Origin: Manduca sexta
Taxonomy: Eukaryota > Arthropoda > Insecta > Lepidoptera > Sphingidae
Direction of reading: 5' to 3'
DNA: 64,000 nt
Assembly: GCF_014839805.1 (NCBI RefSeq)
Contig: NC_051119.1
Coordinates: 7,867,245-7,931,244 of the forward strand
Below, piece by piece: positions 10,395 to 21,500 of the stretch (its first letter is position 1; each line of letters starts with the position of its first letter). The notes beneath the pieces are model-generated. The model searched no databases. It was not told the origin of the DNA and saw only the letters and a program-made list of their open reading frames with translations. The translations under genes and the position numbers were made by a program.

Positions 10395-10610
10395 CCTCAT
10401 GCCTTTTATCCCTGGGGTGAGTAGAGGTGCAACTAGTGAATCTACTTTCTGCCGTGTATTTCGACCCACTGTAATGAGAGCCTATCACACATCGGACACG
10501 AATTCTAGATACCGAACTGAGAAGACAAACCCAATATTACTACTCGACCCGTCGAATCCGAGACCTCAGCACTGCAGTCGTACTGTAACAACTTTGCCAC
10601 CGAGGCACAC
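10395..10610 (-). mobile_element. SINE-B copy, inverted relative to neighbour
   Basis: Reverse complement of the B family: ccttttatccctggggtgag at one end, 'aacccaatattactactcg' and 'gaatccgagacctcag', then gccaccgaggca, the complement of the tRNA-like head. Confidence 0.7.
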
Positions 10611-10920
10611 TTCCTACCCTTGAAAAGATAAAAATAAGTACTTGAGGCAATGTATGAATTGAACGCAGATCTCTCGTTCCACAAACCACTACACTAAGAA
10701 GGCTATATTGCTGATCTGAAGAATTAATTATAGCTTGTTACGAAACGCATATTGAACAAGCCAGCGCAGCAATATGCCGGAAACGTTAGAATTACTCATC
10801 GTATGAGTAATCCTTATTGATTCAATTACATCTATAACAGCGATTTAAGAGTCAATTAGATCGACAGTTGTATCATGCATGTTTACTGTAAGGTCGCCTT
10901 GAAGCTATTAAATGTCTATT

Positions 10921-11204
10921 TTGTTATTGCTTTGAATGAAGAGATGAACTTGCCGTTTGGCTGATGGTAAGCGATACGACCGCCCATAAACAGTAGAAAC
11001 ACTATCCACCACCTTGAATTATAAAGTATTGTTTGGCATTCCACTGCGCTCGCCATCCTGAGATATGAGATATTAAGTCTTATTATGTCCAGTCGCACTG
11101 GCTACAATAGTGACTACACACTGCTGCTTGGCGAAATTGGTAGAAATAGCCATTGTGGTGGTACCTACCCAGGCGGACGCTCACATATGAGAGACCTACC
11201 ACCA
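10921..11204 (-). mobile_element. Family A retroposon copy
   Basis: Runs from attgctttgaatgaagagat to gagacctaccacca with all the internal landmarks (cgatacgaccgcccataaac, ctgcgctcgccatcctgaga). Close to full length. Confidence 0.8.
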
Positions 11205-11754
11205 ATAAAGTAAGTCAACTTGTAGTCAAGTCACTACTTTAAAATTTACAGTTATTGAACATGCTAGAAACATTACGAAATTGTTCAAGATGTAAGAAAC
11301 ACCATACTAGTTTTAAACTAACAGTTGTTTAATTTGTTTAAATTTTTTTATTGCCTCAGTAAAGCAATGCCAAAGACATAGCCAAGCCTTTGCCTACCGG
11401 GAAAAGTTGTTGTAAAAGCAACTGTCATTTTAATTTTCAGTAATACTACAATCTGATCTCCTCCTCTCCTTTCTCCAGTGGAACTACGCGTGAAGGCATG
11501 AGAAGTCACAGCTTGATGGTTCAAACCATCACGGCTCAAACCCAAAGGTTCACCAACTCTTCACTGTCAGGTTTTGGAATAGTTTGGGCGAATATTCCCT
11601 CCTTCCTATAATCCTGCGTCTTTCCGTCGAAGCGTGAAGAAGCATTTCAGTAGGTGGGTATGATTGTGTCAAATGGCATGAGATAGTTATCTTTTATGAT
11701 TCAATACCATATCTATTATCTATTATCATCTAGATATCCACGTCCCTTATTTAA
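11205..11754. other. Intergenic, nothing recognised
   Basis: No supported exon or classified repeat. Confidence 0.4.
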
Positions 11755-12125
11755 TTGTAGATTCAGCCGAACTAACCTTGGTAGCCACTCGCCTGTCCCT
11801 CGCTTATCCCGATTATACTTATAACCGAATTGTAGAAAAATCTGATTGTATTGACATATTTAACGACTCGCTTCCTATCTTCAAAAAGAAAATATTAAAC
11901 TCGCTTGTTGAAACCTAAATTTAGTTTTATATTCAGTCTTATATTTAGAATATACTGCACTTATGGTGCAGCCAATTGTTAATTGTTATGTATTTAAAAT
12001 GTTCATGCTGTGACAGCCTGTAATTGAAACAGCACTGCAGAAATTACTTACCGAATTCTTAAAAAAAACTATGTAAGGTGTATGTTTTGTTGGCTGTTCA
12101 AATAAATAAATAAATAAATAAATAC
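11755..12125 (+). mobile_element. LINE 3' end with (AAAT)n tail
   Basis: A short frame reading IDIFNDSLPIFKKKILNSLV and then a stop resembles the extreme C-terminus of a non-LTR reverse-transcriptase ORF. It is followed by about 200 bp of 3' UTR and an (AAAT)n tail at 12098-12124. Confidence 0.6.
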
Positions 12126-13449
12126 TCTATCTGGACGGCATGGCGCTTGCCATCAGGTTCAGTCGTGTTCGTTTAATATAAATATAAAAGTTTCCCCGCA
12201 AAAAATTTACAGCGTCTGTATGGAGTCTTAAATGAAACTGTTCACATCCTGATAAGTTCTCTTGAAAATAAAGTGCTGAGATAAAATGTTATTGACGCTT
12301 TCAATCAATCAGTTTATCGCCTTTCGATGAACATAGGCCTCCCCAATTGATGCTTTAGAATACAAATTATTTGGAGATTGAAAAATGTTCCCATAATGTA
12401 GGTAATAAAGTTTATATTTAACTAAATTTGATATGTTAGCTTTTAGAATGTTAAAAAGCAGCCTATATTTTATTTTTCCCCTAAACTAATTTATAATTAT
12501 TTGTCGTAAAAATATTCTTAAACTTATGTTTATTCCTGGTAATAGGCTAACAGGTAGGTAGTCCCAATTCGCCCCTCCGTCGTGACCACAAGCATGTTGA
12601 TATATTGTCATATTATGCACACGTCTTGCAATACAACTTATATGAGTTTTGATAAGATATTTGTATTCAAGTTGTCATGGGCATTGTGTCACATTAAACT
12701 GTACATGTAGACAGATACGGACTCAACAGCATAATGGGGCCGTGATCCCCCAAAGAAATAAAGCCTTGCTATCTACTAGACCGATTTCTATCCACATCAC
12801 CGAATAATATTATAAAAGGTTCATATTCTTTAAAACGTTTTTATTGCGAATTTTTTATTCGATTTTCCTTCGTATCAGCTCAGCATAGCATTCAAGATTG
12901 TTTCTAAAAGGGGGAGGGGGTAATATAGGCGGCAGAGATTTCTTAATATCATTGACTTATACATTTTTGTCATCTTATGCGAAGTCATTGCCATTGTGTT
13001 ATAAAAAAGTATACAGGCGAGCCATGTAATTATTTTGTCAGGGATAGTGCAATACCGCGTAAGTGACCAAAACTTCACAATTGAGATTAAGGCTTACTAC
13101 ACTAAACATTTGATTGATAATCCAAATCTTTTTAAATTGGCATTTGCGTGCTATTTACTAATGGTAGTTTCGCGTACTGCACCGTGGGATTGGCTGCGCT
13201 GTTACAGTAAAATCCTAGGTCCGTCTCTGCTCATCCCTTTGATGCACACGGCGCGTGCAGTCAGCGTGTAGGCTCCTCACGTAGCATTTACGGGAAACAG
13301 CAAAAACCATTGTTGACTCGATATTCCACAAATGATATTATGTCATTGACTTTCAAGTCAATAAGTGCATAATACGTTCGGAGAGGGACTTTTGAATTAC
13401 ACACTTACATAATATGAAAAGAAAGTTTGTTAAAGGCACGTGTAGATAG
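12126..13449. other. Intergenic, nothing recognised
   Basis: One fragment near 12325-12345 (gaacataggcctcccca) resembles an RTE-LINE end. The remainder has no supported feature. Confidence 0.4.
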
Positions 13450-13678
13450 CGTGCAGGCACTGTTGTGTTCCCGTTTGGAGGATATTGTAGCCAGAGTAAT
13501 TACTGGGCATTATGAGACTTAACATCTCATGTCTCAGGATGGCAGCGCAGTGGAATACCAAACAATGTTTTGTAATTCAAGGTGCTGGATAGTGTTTCTA
13601 CTGTTTATGGGCGGTCGTATCACTTACCATCAGGCGAACGACAAGCTCGTCTTGTCATTCAAAGCAATAAAAAAAAAC
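13450..13678 (+). mobile_element. Family A retroposon copy, 5' truncated
   Basis: Starts within the element at 'ggcactgttgtgttcccg' and continues to cattcaaagcaataaaaaa. This shows the A-rich 3' end in forward orientation. Confidence 0.8.
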
Positions 13679-13689
13679 ATCTTATCTTA

Positions 13690-13828
13690 GGGTGACGAAC
13701 GCAGTGGAGTGTCACGTACTTTGTAATGTAAAGTTCTGTTTGGTGTTACTATAGTGTATATGCGATCGTATTGAATACCATTAGGTAAACGGAATGCTCG
13801 TCTCGTCATTTGCAATAAAAAAACACTT
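13690..13828 (+). mobile_element. Diverged second family A copy in tandem
   Basis: A more decayed A copy (gacgaacgcagtgga, then 'accattaggtaaacggaat' and tcatttgcaataaaaaaac). It follows the previous copy in the same orientation. Confidence 0.6.
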
Positions 13829-13929
13829 ATTTGCATTACTTCGACTGGGTAGTATCACTGACTCACAGAAAACGTATGATAAGTCCATACAGCTCGCTTT
13901 TGGCTTATGTAAGTCAAGGAAGTCCAAAT

Positions 13930-14110
13930 ACCCTTTCTTCATCACCATTTCAGCCGGGAATCGTCCACTGCTGGACATAGGCCTCCCCCATTGAGCGCCA
14001 CAGGGAGCGGTTCTGGGCCGCTCTCATCCATCGGACTCTGGCGACCTTCACCAGATCGTCGGTCCATCTCGTGGGGGGCCTGTCTACGCTGCGTCTCCCG
14101 GTTCGTGCTC
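13930..14110 (-). mobile_element. RTE-like LINE 3' end (reverse-transcriptase C-terminus)
   Basis: On the minus strand a frame reads RPPTRWTDDLVKVARVRWMR, then AAQNRSLWRSMGEAYVQQW and TIPG with a stop. This is the conserved C-terminal block of RTE-type LINE ORFs in Lepidoptera. 5' truncated fragment. Confidence 0.85.
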
Positions 14111-14160
14111 GCTAAATACCCTTTACCTTACACTAAACCCAATTTCTTTTCTCTAACCAC

Positions 14161-14316
14161 AATTTTCAATAAACGGTCTATCACTTTTTCCATCTATCTC
14201 AAAAATAGACCAATCAGAACAAAGGTTTTTTTGACATGCTCACAAATGAGTCATTTTGATTGATTCATATTCGGAATCGGATTGAAGTTTAAGATTGGGA
14301 TCGTTTATTGAAAATA
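14161..14316. mobile_element. Small MITE with ATAAACG termini
   Basis: Left ttttcaataaacgg mirrors right cgtttattgaaaat. The internal 'ttttgattgattcat' is shared with the segment flanking the MITE at 42318. About 155 bp, non-coding. Confidence 0.6.
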
Positions 14317-14856
14317 CTTATAAGACTGGCAGTTAGATCATTTAACATTATATAACTGATGGTAAATATTATTATTCTAGTTTAGAACAATACTTCTTCA
14401 GTTCCTTGGTATAAAAGTATTTATAAGCAAAAATTTACATGGTAAAAGGGTATCTTTTAAGACTGAACCTTTTACTAATTCAAATTGCTATTAATATTTT
14501 ATTAGCTTCTAATTCAAAAGCGTGTCAAACAGAAATATAAAATAGGTTAATTAATAATTCAACATGTTTATTATTTTCCCAAATTGCTAGTCATAATGGA
14601 TTAATGGCATCCTATATCATCTGTTGTGTTCATATCTGTGGACTTCAGGGCCTTAGGTTGGATTCCTAATCCTGGAACGTTGTGTGGGTATTTGATCCTT
14701 ATAAGAAAAATACTTATAAGGGATTTCCTGTTTGGGATATTTTATTATGGTTGACTTTAAGCGCGCGGCTGGTCGTAACAACTAAACTATACTCTTTCTA
14801 CATTGTGCCCAAAAGTTTATAGGAAATAAAAGAAGATACTTGCTTAGATTTTTTTG
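14317..14856. other. Intergenic, nothing recognised
   Basis: AT-rich; no supported feature. Confidence 0.4.
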
Positions 14857-15186
14857 GGCGATAGCTTAGTTGGGTGTGGAACGCACTGCCGAGACGAATG
14901 TCCGCAGGTTTAAATCCCAAGGGCACACACCTCTGATTTTTCTAAAAAAATTATGTTTGTATTCTTTGTGAATTATCGCTTGTTTTAATGGTAAAGCTAA
15001 TAATTGTGAGGAAACCTGCTTATATGCGTAGGTCTCTATAGGTATTTTAAGGGTGTGTTAAGTCTACCAATTCGCGCTAGGTCAGCGTGCTGGATTAAGG
15101 GCTAATAGCTGTCAGTAGTAGGGGAGGCCCGCGACCAGCAATGGGGCATTATACGAGTGTAATTCAGGCCTGATATTTTTATTATT
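14857..15186 (+). mobile_element. SINE-D copy, near full length
   Basis: tRNA-like head 'ggcgatagcttagttgggtg' and box-B-like 'gcaggtttaaatcccaag'. The body has 'gtgaattatcgcttgtttta' and an end cctgatattttta. Confidence 0.8.
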
Positions 15187-15450
15187 ATATATGAGATTAT
15201 TGACATTTAAACCTTCACCGCACTAATTAAAAATACTCCAACGGCGAATATTAGGTGTCCAAACAATTCTGAGAAACAATTGCGTTTTGGTCTGACAATT
15301 ATTTCAAACACACTTAACAATCAACTTTGGTGAATTGTAATGATGTCATGATTTCTGTTTGGAGAATGCCCTTTATTCGTCCGTGTTAGGTCACCATAGA
15401 GATTTCGATTATGACAACAGTTTCTGATTTGGAAGTAATGAAAAAAAATA

Positions 15451-15700
15451 TCTATATATATAAAAATGAATTGCTGTTCGTTAGTCTCGCTAAAACTCGA
15501 GAACGGCTGAACGGATTTATCTTATCTTGGTCTTGAATTATTCGTGGAGGTCTAGGGAAGTTTTAAAAGGTGAGAAAAATTCGAATAATTGCCGGGAAAA
15601 TCCTCAAAACAGCATTTTTCTATTTCCCATACAAACGTTTTCTAACTAATACGTAGAGTCAATTTGAGCTTTATTGCTATTGTATAAAGTTCACTGTTGT
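15451..15700 (+). mobile_element. Helitron 5' end fragment
   Basis: Starts tctatatatataaaaatgaa, then 'cgagaacggctgaacggatt', a common Helitron 5' end in Lepidoptera. No matching CTAG end was found nearby. Confidence 0.5.
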
Positions 15701-15937
15701 CTAAGCAATGTAGGTGTGTTCCTAACATCAAAGCAGTGTGCGTTGGAGCACAGAATATAATAATGTAATGTCGCGTTCTGAAACTCAACAAAAGTGATAT
15801 CGCGGACCCGACTAAATTGAACAGTCACAAAATTTAATATATCATTAGTTATTTGGTTGGCTTCACGATATTATTTCTTTTGTTTTACTTTAAAATGCAT
15901 GTTTTCGTTATGGACAATTTTGAGCTACTTTTGCATA

Positions 15938-16452
15938 TCTATACTTATAATAAATCTGTAGAGAGGTCAATTCTGTACATGAAATATATTTCCAAAATAA
16001 CTGGGGGTGATTAGGGATCGATACTGATGCCAAAAATACAATTAGTAAAATTTTTGTCTGTCTGTCTGTATAACCGTTATAGAAACAAAAACTACAAAAA
16101 CTACTACTACTACGACGGATTTTAACTTAACTTGGTACAATTATTTGTCATACTCCTGTGCTGGTTATAGTATACTTTTCATCATGCTACAATTAATAGG
16201 AGCATAGCAGTGATGGAAAATGTTGGGAAAACGGGAGAAGTTACTCCATTTTTTAAGCTTCCGTCATTTCGTGTGCAACCTTAATGGTTAAAAGTTCCTT
16301 CGATTTCACCAGGATCCCATCATCAGACCCTGACCGGACAATCGGACCACCTGCATACCACCATAAATTAAAAAAACATCCCGACAAATTGAGCACCTTC
16401 TCCATTTTTGAAACCCGAAATCCACGCGGGCGAAGCTGCGGGCGTAAGCTAG
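15938..16452 (+). mobile_element. Non-autonomous Helitron
   Basis: Begins TC (tctatacttataataaatct) after an A and ends gcgggcgtaagctag before a T, the A^T insertion and CTAG terminus of Helitrons. At 515 bp it has no Rep/helicase. Its left end and inner part match the minus-strand copy at 28741-29578. Confidence 0.8.
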
Positions 16453-16584
16453 TCCCTCATAAATCTCCATTTCGTTTAAAAATAGTTTTCCTAAAAGCAG
16501 TTGCAATCTGAAATGACTACGGTTTCTATAAAAGCAACTGTAGGAGGTGCAGTTTGAAATGACCATCTTATTGGCAGCCGTGAC

Positions 16585-16700
16585 TAATATATTTTTTTTA
16601 ATGGACACGGCAAAATTACTCCATTGTACCTGATGGTGAGTAGGGGGGTCCAATGGAATGTCATCTGATGTGATTACTCATCGGCAGTCTGGGTAATTAT
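16585..16700 (-). mobile_element. Family E fragment
   Basis: Shows 'ccattgtacctgatggtgag' and ccaatggaatgtca, the A-rich-end half of family E in reverse orientation. Confidence 0.6.
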
Positions 16701-16990
16701 TCTCTTTGCTGTTGATCTCATCGAGGGATAAGTAAGAGTAAGCCACCGCATAGACATCAAGTTATCGAGCACATGACGTGTGACATGCGTCCAGTTCAAA
16801 GGATGTGCGAAGATAATCCATGAATCCCTTCTAGCGGATAATTATGCCTTTTGCTGTTGATCTGGTTAAGGGGTAATTTTGTAGAGTAAGCTACCGCGTA
16901 AACGTCAATTTATCGAGCACATGACGTATGACATGGGATCGGTTCAAAGGATGTGCGAAGATTATCCATGAATCCCTTCTAGCGGAATTT
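16697..16990. repeat. Tandem duplication, ~146-bp unit
   Basis: Two diverged copies share tttgctgttgatct, tatcgagcacatgacgt, ggatgtgcgaaga and 'atgaatcccttctagcgga'. The unit includes the end of the SINE-C next to it, so it probably arose by slippage or unequal exchange at that SINE's border. Confidence 0.75.
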
Positions 16991-17340
16991 AGGTCACGGC
17001 GGCCAAACTCAACAGAGATCAGCCAGTTACGCAGGGAATATTATAGTGCAAAAGTGTGTACCCAATACAGTACACTCCCTGTTCTTTCACTGTTATAATC
17101 CGGTGAGAAGGCAATCCAACATGACCGAAGTGAAATCAGGCGCAAGACCAACGGCTTTACGTGCTCTCTAAGGTACGGGGGTACACATCGCCAACTTCCT
17201 GACTCCAAGCTGGGACTCAGTAATTTTTAATATGGAAAAACCTAGTCATTATTACTTTTACCCGAACCCAGGATTCGAACCTAGGACCTCAGTGCCGTAC
17301 TCGTCCCGCCTACGCATTACAACAAGGTCACCGAGGCAGC
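16960..17340 (-). mobile_element. SINE-C copy
   Basis: Minus-strand SINE. The tRNA-like head is at the right (aaggtcaccgaggcag, complement of the gtggcgtag head; 'aggattcgaacctaggacct' as box B). The tail at the left is atgaatcccttctag. Length about 380 bp; the best + copy is 40711-41090. Confidence 0.75.
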
Positions 17341-17344
17341 CATC

Positions 17345-17715
17345 TTGATAATCCATACTTTATGTTGCACACCCATACTTCTACTAAGATATAGAATTTG
17401 TCAAGTTAGGGTTGGTAGAGTTTGAGGCTTGATTGTTAAAGATCTATTAAATCAGTGAAAACGTAATTAGCTTGTGGGTCTTGATAACGTATTTTAAAGA
17501 ATATATTTTGTAATTACTATCAACCAGAACTATATGAAAATAAAAAGTTACTTATTATTTTAAGTTTACTTGTGCTTTCTCTTATATATTTATTCTCTGC
17601 ATTTCTAGCTTCTAGCTCATAGTTGTGAGCTTTTTCCTCTCAGTTATTTTGCTCGATAAAACCTTGTCTGATCGGGTAAAGTTATACACAAAAAAATATT
17701 GTATTTGTTTTTTTT
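17345..17715. other. Intergenic, nothing recognised
   Basis: AT-rich DNA before the promoter-side duplication. Confidence 0.4.
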
Positions 17716-17841
17716 ACTAATTAGAATTTCTTCGAACTCAAAAGAGTCCCTTGCTTTTAGATGTATTCAAGTTAGTTCTCTACGTGACTCAAGTAGTATG
17801 ACTGGATTTAAAGAGTGTGTTTATTATAATTTTGCACACTT
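17716..17841. repeat. Direct repeat upstream of hyaluronidase, copy 1
   Basis: Begins actaattagaatttcttcg and ends ttattataattttgca. It is repeated at 18198-18313 with moderate divergence, and a SINE-D lies between the two copies. Confidence 0.85.
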
Positions 17842-17883
17842 GTTCTTTTCAGTTATTTTGATACGCTAAAAATTTTACCAATT

Positions 17884-18190
17884 TTTTATTATATACTTGC
17901 CCACTGCTGAGCACGGGCCACCTCTACTACTGAGAGGGATTAGGCCTTAGTCCACCACGCTGGCCTAGTACGGATTGGTAGACATTACACACCTTCGAAA
18001 TTTCTATATAGAACTTCTCAGATGTGCAGGTTTCCTCACGATGTTTTCCTTCACCGTTACAGCGAACGATAAATTCACAAATAATACACACATGATTTTA
18101 GAAAATTCAGAGGTGTGTGCCGTTCGTATTTGAACCTGCGGACATTCGTCTCAGCAGTCCGTTCCACACCCAACTAGGCTATCGCCGCTT
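17884..18190 (-). mobile_element. SINE-D copy between the direct repeats
   Basis: Full-length reverse-oriented D element: tattatatacttgcccactg at the left and ccaactaggctatcgccgct at the right. It sits between two copies of a promoter-proximal duplication. Confidence 0.85.
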
Positions 18191-18197
18191 CCTTACT

Positions 18198-18313
18198 ACT
18201 AATTAGAATTTCTTCGAACTCAAAAGACTTCCTTTCAGATAAACTTGAATTGGTTCTCTACGTATCTCGAGTAGTACTGGACTTATGTATGATTATTATA
18301 ATTTTGCAAACTT
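18198..18313. repeat. Direct repeat upstream of hyaluronidase, copy 2
   Basis: Second copy of the unit at 17716-17841. Its right border touches the TATA-like element proposed for the hyaluronidase promoter. The first copy diverges at that point. Confidence 0.85.
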
Positions 18314-18345
18314 ATAACCGGCGATATATGTTCTGTAAATTCAGT
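18312..18345 (+). promoter_or_regulatory. Candidate hyaluronidase core promoter
   Basis: A TATA-like TTATAA at 18312-18317 lies about 30 bp before a TCAGT initiator match at 18341-18345. The spacing is right for an arthropod TATA/Inr promoter. A 5' UTR of about 130 bp would precede the start codon. A more distant first exon cannot be excluded. Confidence 0.35.
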
Positions 18346-18462
18346 TCGCGAGTCAGTCGCCTCTAGACCACGGTGGGGGGAAGTCGCGCGTGTTCAAAAC
18401 TAAAATACACCGATGTCAGAGCGTTATAACTTTGTTGTTTTTAAAGTGATTTTTGAAGTTTT

Positions 18463-18525
18463 ATGAGTGAAAATGAAATGTTTGCTGTTCGTTATATTAG
18501 CGGGATGCGCCGTCAAGTGCGATGA
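18463..18525 (+). promoter_or_regulatory. Overlapping upstream ORF
   Basis: An upstream ATG (poor context, ttttATGa) opens a 20-codon frame in another phase. It overlaps the hyaluronidase start (good context, aaaATGa) and ends at TGA 18523-18525. It could lower translation by start-site competition if the 5' UTR includes it. Confidence 0.45.
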
Positions 18526-18531
18526 TAATAA
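18473..18531 (+). CDS. Hyaluronidase exon 1 (signal peptide)
   Basis: Encodes MKCLLFVILAGCAVKCDDN, a short basic start plus a hydrophobic core with likely cleavage after residue 16-17. Ends phase 2 at the strong donor GTAAGT. The 'AA' left over joins the T of exon 2 to make Asn. Confidence 0.9.
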
Positions 18532-21500
18532 GTAAGTTTATTTTTTTAATGCTTTTTTTTTTAATTCAAAAAGCTACGAGAGGAAATGTTGAAAATAATT
18601 TCATGCTATTTTTCTTAGCTTTTTTGTGTTTTCTTTATTGATTTTTTTTGTGTGTATGTCCGATGGTATTTTTTTAATTATAAATAATAATATTATAGTC
18701 ATATTTTGAAAATTAGTAAATAAAAAGAAACGTCAAATAGATATTTAAGACGCTATTTTTAATATATTTTATGTAATAAATATAAGTCCTTAGAAATTTC
18801 CGTACGTTCATTTATTTGCGAAAGCTTTACAAACCTGAAAATCGAACTCGGGACTGGACGTAGCATTGCTTTCGCGACTAAAGCAAATTAAAACAGATTT
18901 TTTAATTTGTTTACAAACAAATTTTTGCTTCGCGTACGAGCGATATTAAATTTCACTTGCATTAACAAAATAGTCAGACTTTCGCCCCCTTGGAGCCACA
19001 TTCAGTCTATAACTTGCATTCCGTGAAAATATTCGGAAGGGTTACGTACAGGACCGCAACCAGGATTTAATGTGGGGGTATATTGAATTTAATGAGTGCC
19101 TATAATGGATACTGATTTATTATTCTGAAAAAACATTATGAAATTTAAAAAACGAATTTTAATGTTAACCGTTTCCAAAGATGCGTAGATAATTGTTATA
19201 ATATTTTTTTTTTATTGCTTTGAATGACGAGACGAGCTTGCTGTTTTTGCCTGATGGTAAGCGATACGACCGCTCATAAACAGTAGAAACACCATCCAAC
19301 ACCTTGAATTACAAAGTGTTGTTTGGTATTCCACTGCGCTCGCCATCCTGAGACTTGAGATGGTAAGTCTCATTATGACCAGTAGTTACATTGGCTACAA
19401 TGTCCTTCAAACCGGAACACAACAGTGACTACACACTGCTGCTTGGCTGCAGAAATAAATATTGTGGTACCTACCCAGGCGGTCTCCCACATATGTATGA
19501 GATACCTACCACCAGTAAAGAATGATGTAAGTTGTGCATAGATCGGACTACAAACAGCTAAAATTTAAAAAGTGTAGGTAGGTAGATATTGTAACTCTGA
19601 CTTTGCGGATGAACAACATCTCAGTCCCCTCGTGATCTTGAAGGCTGCAAAGTTTTCGATAAGTCGGGAGAAAACTAAAATATTAAAACTGCGATAAAAT
19701 CCGAAAAATAATTTAATTTTAACGTCTAACATTCGCGTAAACATAAGAAATCATTAATTATGTAAAAGTAGTACTATAATACAAATTCAGATGTTTACAT
19801 GCGATTCGTTTCTCCGTAAATAATTATTAGTTTAGATAAGTAATTAATTATATTTAGTAGGAATGTCGTTACTCTGTTTTATCATGTTTACTTAGAAACT
19901 CTCAAAACTTTACTTCTTAAATTAATATCATGTATGTGACCCTATGGGCCATACATTTATCTTGATTACATCTCTGTTACTTTTTGTAGCCTACCAACCA
20001 AATATTTATCGTATTTCCTGTTATAGTATTACAAATAAGGTAAAATATAGTTAATGTTATAGCGATAAGGTTATAAAATGTTTTTTTTATCGTTCCTATT
20101 TCATCTTAAGGCAATATGAATTCAATATTATGTTATTGGCCAGAATATAAATTCAACATGATCATATAAATTCAATATAGATGTGGTTCCTTTAATTTTG
20201 AGTATATAATAATTACATCGGTGAACTTAGAAAAATGGGGGCCCAATATAGGCTGACCAGAAAAATAAAGCACCTGGCTATATTACGGCACGATATGGAA
20301 CAATTTTTTTCTATTGGCAACGTTTTCATCTGACCCTACTTCTCTCGGTAATAAATGAAGTGGGATCCAATAGAATGTCGAGTGACGAGAGGTGATTATC
20401 CCTCGACAGTCGACACAATTATGCCGGCCGTTGGAGCCGGATATACGCAGGGTGATCCCGGAACGCGACACACTTAGTAAATACGTCGTACGCGGACAAT
20501 ACTATTTTGATCCCAATACTTTGTAATTTAAAAATATTTTTGCGTAAAATCTAATTTTACACATCCGAGTTCTTTGTTCTTGGCACATTGGCTAATGACG
20601 AGTCGTTGACATTTTGCCTAGTGAGTTAACAACGACCGATTCCAATAAATTATACCAAATTTACCTTAGGTCAATGGTGAATATTATATTTCTCAGTCGT
20701 AAACTCCTGGCGGAGTGGGCTTGGTTATGGATCGTCTGAAAAATTGGTTGTGACTTTTGCGAGACTTCTCTATCTCTCCCTATTCATGGAACTGCGTGTA
20801 CATGCAATAAGGGAACGCTTTGTAGACGATTTAATGACGTCTTGTCATTTGGTGGGTATTCGGCCACGAGGACGTTTACCTTATACTCTTCCCAGTACCA
20901 ACAATCAATGGTGAAAATAAGCCAATTTAAATAAGTCATTTGTGAACATATCAAATAAACTTTATCCTGATTGGTCCATTTTTACCATGGATCCGATGGT
21001 AGTTGGAAGATAAGGAATCGATCATAAGAGACTAGGTTTACTCTAATGGGCACGGTCTAATTACCCCACTGTATCTGATGGTGGAGTGAGATCTAGATAA
21101 ATTATTAACTGATGAGAGATCAGTCGTCAGCTATCACAATTATGCCGGCCTGTTTGAAACCAGGTATTCATAAGGTGATCCTAGAAGCCGACTCACTTAG
21201 TTGCTATGTGATACACAAATAGCCTACTGTTAGCAGGATTCAGGATCTAATTGGTAGGACTCTCATTTGTAAGATTTCACCTGAACATGGGCCTTTTTTG
21301 TTGGATGTACGTGAAGTAGCAATTAGGCGGGTCGGCATAATGCCGATCATAAAGGGAAATAGTTCTTAGTTCGTCGGCTTTTTCTTTAGTCCCCACTTCA
21401 TTTAACACCAGGAGTAATGAGTTCAGTTTTCCTTGCCATAAAAAAGCTAAGTTTTAGTTTATCGATCTGGAATACGGTTGTACATTTTTTCAAAATTAGA

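Noticed and set aside
12875..13271. Overlapping open frames on both strands
   Set aside because: No splice context, codon pattern or domain; consistent with random AT-rich DNA.
16306..16653. 115-codon minus-strand frame
   Set aside because: Lies across a Helitron end and a family E fragment; no conserved protein.
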